A stretch of 42,500 bases of DNA from Actinidia chinensis (taxonomy: Eukaryota > Streptophyta > Magnoliopsida > Ericales > Actinidiaceae): NCBI GenBank assembly GCA_009663005.1, contig CM018905.1:15089903-15132402 (forward strand), given 5' to 3'. Each line of letters starts with the position of its first letter. The stretch's first letter is position 1. Shown here piece after piece: positions 1 to 10,746 of the stretch. The notes under the pieces were generated by a model. It saw nothing but the letters and a program-made list of their open reading frames with translations, was not told where the DNA came from and did not search any database. Position numbers and translations under genes: made by a program.

Positions 1-364
1 TTCCGAATCGAAGACTCCAGAATAGTCAAAGATTTGAGTTATAATATGCTCTCATCGGGAATTCTGGAGAACTCGTTTTGCACTAGATCAATCGATTCTG
101 AGTTAACTTCCTTTCATTACCTTTCTAACTCGTTTGTATTTAGTTTATTTAAAATTGGTTCAAACTCATCAAAAACCAAAATTCAGTCTTTTTATTTGAA
201 TTTGAAGCATAAGTAGACTTTAGTTAGGATTGCATCGTAGTGTTTGGTTTCTTGTTATCACCTTGCACTGTTCCTTGTGGGATCGATACTCGTACTTCGA
301 GTTTTAACTACATTTCGCGACCCGTACACGTGCGGTAAAGAATTCACTTCTGGGAGCGCAATCA
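1..364 (+). repeat. 5' LTR of the Athila-like element, 3' part only
   Basis: This segment aligns with 12030-12389, sharing the GATTTGAGTTATAATATGCT stretch and the closing CACTTCTGGGAGCG. It ends in the canonical CA at 364, directly before the primer-binding site. The two copies differ by many substitutions and small indels, so the insertion is old. About 1.28 kb of the LTR lies beyond the window edge. Confidence 0.9.
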
Positions 365-369
365 GTTTT

Positions 370-387
370 TTGCGCCGTTGCCGGGGA
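370..387 (+). other. Primer-binding site, tRNA-Asp type
   Basis: GCGCCGTTGCCGGGGA at 372-387 matches the primer site used by Athila and Tat retrotransposons, complementary to the 3' end of tRNA-Asp. It starts within ten bases of the 5' LTR end, as reverse transcription priming requires. The usual leading TGG reads TTT/TTG here, a small decay at the 3'-CCA pairing end. Confidence 0.85.
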
Positions 388-993
388 ACATACTTTGCAC
401 AAGGGGACGCAGAGGCGTGCTAGAAAAAGAAAAAAAAAAAAAAACACGAAACCTCAGCGTCCTTGCTAAAACTTCAGTGGATTGCCTTCAACACCATCTA
501 CTACAAGGAAAATCTACGGCCAAGGCCATCTGGGGTAACCTTGTTCCACTCTTTTTTTTGTGTGTTTTTAGGAAGATGTTGTTATTTTTTTAGGGGGTCT
601 AGGCATTAATTTAGATTAGGAGGCGGATTTAGAGGTGGAATAGGCTCTTGCTATTGGTTAGCGGTTGGTTTCGTTTTGTATGTGGAGATTTGTGTGGTTC
701 GGATGGGAGTATTGATTAACTGTTGGAACGGTGCTGCTTATAATGATGGAGATTGTGGGATCGTGTTGGTTTTTAACTTACGTACTTATGTAGGCATTTG
801 ATTTGTATGTCCTCATACTTAGGGATCATACAAACCGTTTAATCGAGTCGCACCCCCAAACTGCGTTTACATTTACCAATAGGATATTGAATCCATCACC
901 ACAATAAGGGTTAGTCCGATAGAAATACCACGTTTTCCTGAGATTAACATTGAACCCCCAAAAACCATACCCAAAAAACCAAGCAACGACAAC
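388..993 (+). other. Untranslated leader of the Athila-like element
   Basis: No coding signal is visible between the primer site and gag. The stretch holds an A-rich run near 425-445 and T-rich blocks near 550-590. A packaging or dimerisation signal would be expected here, but nothing specific can be recognised. Confidence 0.5.
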
Positions 994-1646
994 ATGGATC
1001 ATCACGAACCAAGAGCCCTAGGGGACCTGGTTTAGTGGGGCAAACAAAATGGGGAAACACGATTGATAGGGAAGTGAAGATCGTGATCATACAGTAATGC
1101 GGGGGAAGTCGAAGCCCAAACTCGCTACCATGAGGGATTACATGAAATCCCGCAAGGCCAAAACACCCATTCTGCTATAGTACTTCCCGCACATCAACCA
1201 CGTTTAAATTCAGATCGGGAATACTACAAGATTGACACAGTTTAACGGTGTGAGTCTAAGAGACCTTACCACACATTTCACAAGACTTGAGGCGGATGCA
1301 TGTTCGATCTGTCAAGACAATTCTGTCTAGGGAGGTTTTACTTCTAAAACTGTTCCCATTCACTCTAAACGAAAAAGAAAATCTTGGTTTAAACGTCTTT
1401 GAGACCTAGGTCCATTTATCATGGACTGCAATGGAGGGGGGAGTTCTTCACAAAAAATTTCTGAAATGAAATTGTAATGAAGGCACTACGTCGTGCACCG
1501 TTCGTCCATCTCTCAAGTTTGTGCCAAATAGTGCGAAGTTTCTTTCCAAGCGTGGGAGAAGATTCAAGGATTTTATCAATGCATGCCCTCATCTAATTTC
1601 CCTCCAGGCACACAATCAATATCTTTCTTCGTCATTGTCTGCAACA

Positions 1647-1680
<34 letters not shown>

Positions 1681-2930
1681 GAATCATGAGCAAGCATTTG
1701 AGTATTTTGAGTACCTAGATTAAACTGTGTCAAGTGTTGGGCGAGCACAAGAACCATACCATGTGAATAAATCTTCACGTTCCACACAGAAGGTAGGGTT
1801 AATCTAAAATTGGGGATGAAGATGAATGGTTAAGCGAACCTCACAGCAATTTGTAGAACAAGTGGAGGTTAGCACATGCTATCAAGGACACTACAAGTCT
1901 TTTAAAACAAATGAGGTCTTCAAGTTGTGTGTATTGTGGATACAATTGAACCACTGCAATGATGTGGTCCAATTGTTAGCGGGGGTAAAATGAGGCACGT
2001 GCACAATTCATGTGGTAGGCCATTTTCAAAAATGGGGGTAATCCGTATTCCAATACGTATATCCTGGTTGGAGAAATCACCCCTAACTGTGGGTGGCGAC
2101 AAGAGGGGCAACAGAACATTGCAAACTTTTTCTCAGAATGCCCAAAATTCTTTTCAATCCCAACAACAAAACATACAAGGAACCAAATACATACCCTACA
2201 CAGACTGTAGCACACAATCACACTTATGCCCCTATTCTGCGCCACAAAAGCGACATCACATGTACCACAAAATGCACAATATCAACCTCCACATCGGAGG
2301 AATGAGGATATGAGACGCGCACGAAAGTCACAAGTCTTGAGCAATTCATTCATGGGGAATTTTGAGAAACATATGGGGAAGTGAAATAATTCTAGACTTG
2401 AGGGAGTCTCGTAATTTAACAACAAATTGCAAGGGCGATTTCCCGCACAAACCTCAGCCAAAATCCTAAGCTACAAAATTGCATGGACGGAAACATATGC
2501 GCCAGTCCAGGCCATCACGACTCTTAGAAGTGTAAGGAAATTGACTAAAACAAATTCACAAAGAGGGTAATTAAAGGTGGGAGAAGTTAGGAGTAGGTGG
2601 GGAGAGTGAGAGACATAGTTAGAGGAGGAAAGGAACGGAAAAAAGAAAGCAAAAGAGGTAAGAACATGAGCATGATTCTGAGCGGTCACAAAAGTGCCTA
2701 TGAAATTATGGTGAGGATTTGAGACATGCAACGTTCCACAAAGATTGGCAAAAGTGAGTAAAGCAAAACTTAATTCGACATTAGATGTTTCAAACAAGTT
2801 GTTCGAATCAATATTCCGATGTTAGATGCTATTAAACAGATCCTCTTATATGCAAATTTAAGGAATTGGGTAGTCAAAAGGAATTTGCATGTAAAAGGAC
2901 GGCAATGATGAATGAGAGTCGAGGTGATTC
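994..2930 (+). pseudogene. Athila-like gag, multiply frameshifted
   Basis: Gag forms the capsid and nucleocapsid of the virus-like particle. The ATG at 994 opens a short frame containing MDHHEPRALGDL. Athila gag motifs then appear in shifting frames: a SAIVLPAHQPRLN segment near 1170-1210, FKDFINACPH near 1570, and MCAGSFPEKN followed by EQAFEYFEYL near 1650-1720. A CVYCGYN remnant near 1925-1950 looks like the first half of a zinc knuckle, followed by an NPYSNTYILVGEITPN segment near 2040. KLQGRFPAQTS and VQAITTLRS near 2430-2530 match the conserved end of Athila gag before protease. The longest open stretch is about 107 codons, so no intact protein is possible. The boundary with pol is approximate because gag and pol are normally one frame. 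Confidence 0.75.
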
Positions 2931-5900
2931 TCCAATGCAAGACTGTGCCGAAGTATAAGGACCCCGGTTGTCCTACTCTTTGGTGCCTAATAGGGGGTTG
3001 TAGATTGATCGAGCACTTATCGATTTAGGTTTCTAGCGTGAATTGGTTGCATTATTCTGTATACAAAGATCTAGTTTAGGAGGACCTAAAACCAACACGA
3101 GTTACACTTGAGTTGGCCGATCGTTCTGTTAAGGTCCCGAGGGGTGGTATCATTGAGGATGTCTTATTCAAGTCGATAATGTGTGTACTACCCGATAGAT
3201 TGCATATCCTTGGATACTCAACCTGTTGATTGTGAGCGTCTAAAAGCCATATTCCCTGTTATCTTAGTAGACATTCCTCGGCCACGGCGAATGCTGTTAT
3301 TCATTGCAGGCATGGATTACTAAGACTTTCCTTTGGTAATATGACGTTGGAGGACTACATTTTCACTATGGGTAAACAAAAAGAAGGAAGTAGAACCAAA
3401 TTGAGGAAAGAAATGTCATTTGAGTCCATCATTCAAGAGCATGTGGATCTGAGTTCATGGAAGATTCGATTGAGAGAGCTCTAGTTTGGAGTGCGCCCCA
3501 TGACAATTGGAATCTGAAAGTTGAATTTTAGGGATGCATCCATTGGTGGTAAAGAGAGTGAGTCGGGTCTTGCATGTGGTCATTGGATCCCAAAACTTTT
3601 GAGCCTCTTGCACCAGTTAGTTAAACCTGTTTCATTTGAGGAAAACCCACCAATTCCGGAAAGGCAACCTCTGCATCTACACTTAAGTATGCGTTCGTGA
3701 GAGAAGGTGAGTCTTACCATGTTGTTCATATCTCTAGCTAACTGAAGGTCAAGAGTGAATCTTTGTTGCAAATATTAAGAGGCCTAAGAAGTCATTAGGT
3801 TGGACAATAGCGGACCTTCATGTATTAGTCCACTCATGTGCACTAATCGTATTTATTTGGAAGAGGGTCTAAACCTGTTGCGTCACATGCAAAGGCATTT
3901 AAACCCCAATATGAAAGAGGCTGTTAGAGGGAGACGGCTGGATGTGGAAACTTCTTGATGCGGGGTATCATATACCCAATTTCTGATTTCTAAGTGGGTT
4001 AAGGTCCAACCCAAGTGTTCATTAAGAAGAATAGGGAGGCGGGGGGGTGGGTGGAGGGGGTGGGGTAGGTAACAGGTAAAGAATGAGCATAATGAGCTAG
4101 TGCCAACTAGAGTCCAAATGGGGATGGCGACATGTTGCATCAATTATCGGAAGTTGATGCTGCTACTAGGCAGACCATTTCCCATCCCTTTTTGGATCAA
4201 GTCTTAGAGCGTGTGCGGGGTGACAGAGACGAACAAACGCAAGTGTACGGGCCCGAGCATATTAGTATTTTTTGAGATGGGTACTCTGGGTACAATAAGA
4301 TTGAGGTGGGCTTTTAGATGTCAAGATAGAGACCCACATTCACATGTCCTTTGGCACTTATGCTGTATAGGAGAATGCCTTTCGGTCTTGCATGCACCGG
4401 CACTTTTCAAGGTGAATGATTTCAATTTTTAGCGACATGGTTGAAAAAGATTCTTGAGGTATTCATGGACGATTTCTCGGTGTATGGGAATACTTTTTGA
4501 ATATTGCTTAGAGCATTAGAGTGTGTCTTGAAGAGATGTTAAGAAAGTCACCTGGTTTTAAATTGAGAAGAAGTGGGTCATTTCATGGTAAAAACACAAT
4601 GTTTAAGTTCTGGCATATTGTGTCTAGAAAAGGGATAGAGGTAGATAAGCAAAAATCGAATTGATTCAAACATCTACCATCCTTAAGTGTGTTAAAGATA
4701 TGAGATCATGTTAGGGCATGCCGGATTTTATCCGTCGCTGTTCAATTGAGGTTTATGCGATCTGAGACCATTGTGTAACTTGCTTTCAATTAGATGTACC
4801 TTTTGAGTGGACACCATAATGTCAAAATACTTTGATAAACTTAAGGGTCTCTCTCTCACACCACTGCACCAATTATTCGATCAATCACCGGATTGGTCTT
4901 TAATACCTTTGAGCTCATGTGGTGATGCTTGTTAGCCAGTGGGATCTGTTTTTGGGGCCACAGGATAGATAAGAAACCCCATGTCATATACTATGCTAGC
5001 AGAGACACTTAGATGATGCCCAAGTGAACTTACCACCACCATCGAAAAAAGATTGCTTGTGTGGTCTTTGCTCTGCGGTATGAATTTGAGTCCATACTGG
5101 TCGGTTAACTTGTTATTATATAACGTGATCATTCCGCACTGAAGTACCTTTTGACTAAACCCGAGGTGCTAAGCCCGACTCATTAGGGTGGAATTCTGGT
5201 TACCTACAAAAGAGTTTTATAGTGAGATCAGAGCTAAGAAAGGGGTCGAAAATTTTGTAGCCTGGACGCATCTGTCAAGGCTCCCTACGAATGGGGAGGC
5301 CCCGACACTCTTTCTTCCTTAATGAGTATTTTCCTGAGAGCAACTGTTTCCAAATCACATCTCATACAATCCTTCATTATACCAGCGTTTTGCAGACATT
5401 GCCAATTACTTGTCAAACCGTAGAATTCCTTACACTCGTCTAGTATTGGATAATAAAAAGTTTTTTAGGCATGTGGAGGTATTTTTCGCCTGTTCTTGGG
5501 AAGATCCGTATTTGTTTTTAAGTATTGTCCTGCCAAAAAAAAAATCATACGTCGGTGCATTCCTAATATGATTTGAAGAAGCATTTTAGAGTTTTTGGTC
5601 ATTCACAAGCATTTGGGGGACTTTCCTTCATGAAAACTGCGGCCAAAATTTTGCAAAGTGGTTTTTTTTATTGGCCCACCATGTTCCGTGGATGGGTCCC
5701 ATCCTTTTGCAACGTCCATGCGGATAATGTCAACGGTTTTAGGAAGTCCGTCTAAACGGAACATGATGCTCTTAACGCCCTATCATTATACTTTGAGGTC
5801 GTTTCGAATTGGTTTGGGGTAATTTGATTTCAGGGGTCCTTTTTCCTATCCCGTGTGGGATAACTATACAATTGTAGTGGCCATAGATTACTTATCCAAG

Positions 5901-6790
5901 TGGGTAAGAAGCCTATACCAAAGTCGTACCAATGAAAACCATAATGCTGTTGTGGTCAAGATTTTGACGGAATGCTTTTTTGCTATATTTGGCATGCCCG
6001 CGCCTATTTCTTAAGCGAGGGGCTCACATTTTTTTGTAATCGTACCCATAGGACTCCTCATGCGCAATATGGTCATCATAAAGTTGCAAACAACCGTTAC
6101 CATCCTCAAAACCCAAGGGCATTGGAGTTGGCAATAGGGAAATCAACAAGTCCTTGAAAAAAACCTGTTAACCCCCAACCGAAAGGAGTGGTTCCTTTGC
6201 GATTGGTTGGATGCATTAAGGGCGTATAGAACTGTATACAAACCCTTTTAGGTCCTCATCCGTATAGATTGTTATGGGAAAAACGTGTTATCGTCCCGGT
6301 TTTGAAATTGAGCACAAGCGTATTGGGCCATGCGCCAATTTAACAGAGTCGTGAGAGGCGGGGACATTACGTCATTTGTCAACTGAATGAGTTATAGGAG
6401 ATAACGGAATGATGCATATGAAAACTCCATATCTCAAAAAAGCCAAGATGAAATCTGTGCATGATCAGTTAATTGTGCGCAAATCATTCAAAGTGGGTCA
6501 AAAGAGGTGCTTTGTAGAACTCCCGTTTTTGCCATTTATTTCCGTGAAAACTTCAAAGTTCGTTGGTCCGGACCTTTTGTGGTGCAGTGTCATTTCATCT
6601 CATGGGCGATTGAAATACGGGAATCCGAGAAAACGGACGTGTGTTTAAAGTCAATGGACATCGTTTGAAAAAAAAAGCGCTTATCTTTGAGCTTGGAGAC
6701 CAAGAGAGGTTGAGTGTGGGGGAACTAACGATTCCAACCAAAGTTCGAGTAATTGGCAAAGAAATGTCTTGTCGGTTTGTTGTTACATAG
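2931..6790 (+). pseudogene. Athila-like pol (protease, RT, RNase H, integrase), broken
   Basis: Four pol domains can be followed in order through frameshifts and stops. Protease: LKPTRVTLELADRS and RHGLLRLSFGNMTLE near 3080-3360; the active-site region reads LIDLGF then a stop. RT: SLGWTIADLH near 3795, FPIPFW near 4178, GILF/CMG fragments, and a preserved FMDDFSVYG catalytic block at 4462-4488, then FLG-like and RKGIEVDK blocks to about 4760. RNase H: LKYLLTK near 5140 and a WTHLSRLPTNG tail near 5265. Integrase: KTAAKILQSGF-YWPTMF near 5635-5690 (zinc-binding region), core fragments 5800-6150, and FKVNGHRLK near 6645, close to the usual Athila pol terminus. A stop at 6788-6790 is a plausible natural end. 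Domain order RT-RNase H-integrase defines Ty3/gypsy. The protein is non-functional as read. Confidence 0.83.
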
Positions 6791-8125
6791 TTCGCAGGTC
6801 TAGTTTATGTATATTAATCTATTTTTTTTTAATTTTTTTATTTCTTTCTGTTTGTTCTTTCTTTCGCATTTCGAAGAATCTCATCTTAGTTGGGGGAGTA
6901 CTCTTTGTACTTTTTTTTTTTTTTAGGATAATTTAGTTTTTGGGTAGTTTAATTTTTCATAGAAAAATAAAAAAATTAAAAAATAAAAAATAAAAAATAA
7001 TATTTGCACTTACGTTCCGAAGACGCCTCTTATAGCGTTTTGGACTCTGAACCCTTGCACTTAGCGTTCGAACTCCTGTCAAGAGCGTTTCTAACGTCGA
7101 GCCCAGGGGCGTTTTTTTTTTAAACTGAAAAGTTGCGCATCTTTCTTTCAGTTTACTTTCTTATATTGTGTACATCCGAGAGAAAGAGAAAGAGAGCGAA
7201 ACTTGGCCATTTTGAAAGGGGAAAAGCACGTTTTTCAAATTTCATCAGTTTAGTGGATCAAATCAAGGTAAGTTCAGAATTTTCTTACTTTGAAGTGTTT
7301 TAGATTATTAAGGATTTCATAAGAGAAACCTAGGGTTTTTGAAAAAAATGTTCTAATGTTTCACATGTGGTTAAAATGAACATATACACACCCAATCAAT
7401 GATTTTTCCCTTTCCGCTAGTGGTTGTGGACTATTGTTTTAAAGTGTTAATACAAATACGAGGGAATCCTCATGGTTTAAAGTTTTATGGACCAACCTGA
7501 ACTTAGTGTTAAATCACCCCAAATGTTTGTGAATTGCCCAATTGAAAAGAATTAATAATGTTGTGAGGGGATTTTTGTTTCAACAAACTCACATTGTTCC
7601 ATGGGTTACTTAATTGACATTTAGAGTTTTTGGGTCAAGGAAAATGTGCATGAAAATTAGGCGTTACATAATGCACTTCACATGTTCGACGAAATTGGTC
7701 CCACTGAAGAATCATTGATTTGTGAGGGACTAGGATGTTTTATTCCGTCAATGTCTTGTCAGTCATTTAAAGAATTTGGAGATTTTGAGTAGCTTGAATG
7801 TTTGTATAACCCCCTCTAGTTTTGCATGGGAACACACCCCTCGTGTACATTTGCAGAGTTTCATTGAGACTTTTTGGTAAAACAAAACCCCCTTTGTAGG
7901 CACATATCATTGCATTGGCAATAATTGGCATAGTGTGTGACGTGTGTTTTGTATTTTTTTTTTTTTTTTGCTTGGTTGGTATGCCAAGGGGTAAATTGAA
8001 ATTTGGGTAATATGGACCGGGAGTCCAACTAATGTCCAGTCCCAAGAAAGGCAGGGTAATTGATTGCTTCGCAGTTTCACGGGAAAAAATGCGAAAAACT
8101 TGTTCAATAAGGTCTGGAATTCGTA
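6791..8125 (+). other. Post-pol spacer of the Athila-like element
   Basis: No gene is supported here. The stretch holds an (AAAAAT)-type simple repeat at about 6960-7002 and a cluster of CGTTCGAAC-like motifs at 7012-7110 that echoes the LTR (the 13-mer GCGTTCGAACTCC occurs at 7064-7076 and 11328-11340). An AGAGAAAGAGAAAGAGAG purine run lies near 7172-7198, and a good splice-donor sequence, CAAG|GTAAGT, near 7264-7272. The rest has stops in every frame. Confidence 0.5.
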
Positions 8126-9136
8126 ATGGGGCGGGTACTTATCGGGAAGCTTAATCTAGTTGCAAACATTAGAAACTCTGGCATTTATTTTGTCCCAAAA
8201 CTCACCACTAGGGGCTGGATAAATTTGGCAAAGTTTAAGGCGGAAGTCGGTTCTAACATTGTGCCAAGAGTTCATGGCAAACATCACGGCATGAACCGGA
8301 GGAGAATGAGCAAGGGAAGAGAAATTGTGTCATAGTTGGGGGCGAGGGAAGAAAATAAAGGTGACTCCTAATATTTTGCTGACATTTGGATGTTCCCCGA
8401 GAGGAAAAAACCCAGAGTTTGCATTTCTGAATGTTGGGCTGCGGGACCTAGCAGTAGGTTCACAAGACTTGCTTTTGGAGGGGGACGAATGGGACGGTTG
8501 AGGTGCAAGTAATGTAACAAGACACGCCTCAAGGCATAAGTATTTGATTCTCTTTTCTGTTTTCGTGTCATTCCCCTGTTTTCCATTTGAAACGTATAGT
8601 ATCATGAATATCGCTAGGCTAGGGTGTTGTGGGCAATCGGTAATGGAAGACAATTGACTTACCCCGTGACCATGTTTTTATCGCTGTCTCACCATATAAG
8701 GCCTCGGCAAGAGGGGTGTCAGTACCGTTTACGGGAGTTCGGACATATTGTTTTTATTAAAGAAAGCGGAGTCCATATCCTTTAGATTTCATATAGGATT
8801 GAGCCTGAGGGGCCCATGATAAAGCTTCTTTGTCCCGCTCTGAGGGGGCGAAGGAAAAAGAAGAGGAAGAAATTGAGGAAGAGGGAAGAAGCCGCAAGGG
8901 ATCAGCTATAGGAAGGGGAGAGATCTAAGGAAGCCATTCTGGAATCTGGGAGAAAAGAAAGGAGTAAGCAAATGGCTGGAAGTTAGAGAAGAGGTTTGTG
9001 AATACCCGATTGTCGTCATTTTTAGAGGAGGAAGGAGTCTAGTCGTCAACAGTTATGCTCTAAGACATGAAGGGCATGTTGATCCGGATGGAGGAGGAAG
9101 ATGATGTGACGATGAGAGGAGGGTTAGGATTTTTTT
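8126..9136 (+). pseudogene. Possible env-like third ORF of the Athila-like element, heavily decayed
   Basis: Athila elements often carry an extra ORF of uncertain function, called env-like, between pol and the 3' LTR; this segment sits in that position. A 69-codon open stretch at 8126-8335 contains FVPKLTTRGWINLAKFKAEV, which vaguely resembles the RGW region of that ORF. A highly charged stretch rich in KEKEEEEIEEE and RKGSAIGRGE follows at about 8845-8930, similar in style to the C-terminal part of such ORFs. Open stretches do not connect without frameshifts. The assignment rests on position and composition more than on motifs, so it may simply be non-coding. Confidence 0.35.
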
Positions 9137-10723
9137 GAATTTGTCTTTGTTTCTGAATGTTTTAGGATATTATGTTTATGTTGGGAGTTGTGATAAATTT
9201 GAAATGCTTTAATGTTGCTAGTTGAATGCTTTAATTCGATGATGCTGTTTTTAATTGTCTGGACTAAACTTGTTTAGGGCAAGAGGGTAGAGGTTATTTT
9301 GTTACGATTAAAAAAAAAAAAAACAGGGTTCATTATCCTGTTAAGCGAAACAGGTTTTGCTTTATGGTTACTTGACAACTTTTATGGTGACTCTTCACAG
9401 TCCATGGCCCCTATAATCAATTCTTCGTAATGTGGATGTGTTGACGGAATTCTTAGTTTTTTTTGGACCATAACTGAATAATATTTGTTTTCAAAGATAG
9501 TTGAAAGCCAATTAGTAATTTTGCAGAATACGATGTTTTTTAAACGGTTTTTATTATATGTCAAATCAGTATTGCGATTGTTGATTACTTAATATTTGTG
9601 CTATCTATAGAGAGAGATGAGAAACTTACACTGCGCACGAGTGGTTTTTCGAAGGAAACTGTTATAAGTATACATGACTGCATCCAATAAAGTGGAAGTT
9701 ATCCTTGTGAGCTTTAGAGCATAAATCGTTTTTGTGAGCGAAACCTTTATCAAGAAAAGTTATTGAAACTTAATTGTGTGAATAGCTTCAATATTTTGAA
9801 TTTGGTTTACATGTTAGTGTGATGAGTTAGAATTTTTGACATCGTTACATGCCTTTACACACGTTTTGGTGGATTGGTTTACATAAGGCCAAAGTCACAT
9901 ATATTCTTTCTTTGTCACTCTTTTCGGTAAGTATGCAAAACGATCTCAAAAGCGCATTGTTGGAGGTAATTTTGAGAAGTTTGAAAAAAAAAAAAAAGGA
10001 GTTGAAGTGTATGTTTATAAGTTGGCAATGCGTAGGTTACCAAAATGATATGTTGGGATCTATTTATACGGTGATTCTCTCTATTTTCTTGGACTATTTT
10101 TGTACTCTTGGCCTTAATATCCGGAATTGAATTAATTTGAATTATTGCAGTAAAAGCCATCAAAGTCAAAAAATCAAAGGTGCATTAACGGTTAAAATAT
10201 TCTTTCATGAAAGCTATGCCAAGTCGATACACGTTACATCTTTGCATTTTTTTTGAAATTGGGGGATGACTCTATAGAATGATTTACACTACTCGTAAAC
10301 GAGCAATTCCTTGAGAGGAACTGTGTGTTCTATAGTTTGAGAGGCTATGACTTGTGAGCTTTTGAACCGAGGACTATAGGGGTGTGTTATGGGATGCATA
10401 ACGGTTTTGAAATTTGGGGAAATCGACTCTACCACTTCACACTTGAATCTCTCGTTTATATTGCACTGATAGTTGGTAGGATGCTTAGCATGATTGGTTG
10501 ATCTGAATGAATGGCTTGCATTGTATTTGGTGAGAAACTGTGTTAATTATTTTTGTACATTGATGATGTGATGGTTGTGGGTATCATCAATGGAAGCCCT
10601 CACGAGCCACACTCGTCCATAGGGGAAAACCAGGAGTTTGAAAGGCTTGATGCATACGTTAAATGCTCGGGACTCTACGAAAAGAGAGCTTATCTTTTTG
10701 TTTTTATCTAATTTTGCTAGAAT
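9137..10723 (+). other. 3' untranslated region of the Athila-like element
   Basis: No coding evidence is seen in 1.6 kb. The DNA is AT-rich with short A runs (about 9309-9322 and 9983-9997) and no tandem structure. The position, between the last recognisable coding trace and the polypurine tract, fits the long 3' UTR known for Athila elements. Confidence 0.5.
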
Positions 10724-10746
10724 AGCAAAAGGTTAGTTGGGGGGGG
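10724..10746 (+). other. Polypurine tract of the Athila-like element
   Basis: AGCAAAAGGTTAGTTGGGGG and further G residues run directly up to the TGTGATGG that opens the 3' LTR. A purine-rich block at this place primes plus-strand DNA synthesis in LTR retrotransposons. Two T residues interrupt it, as often seen in this lineage. Confidence 0.8.

Noticed and set aside
2471..2797. Minus-strand ORF of 108 codons
   Set aside because: It lies antisense to the end of Athila gag, whose own motifs are readable on the plus strand.
8330..8653. Minus-strand ORF of 107 codons in the Athila post-pol region
   Set aside because: No motif is visible, and it is antisense to the purine-rich env-like stretch, whose complement naturally lacks stops.
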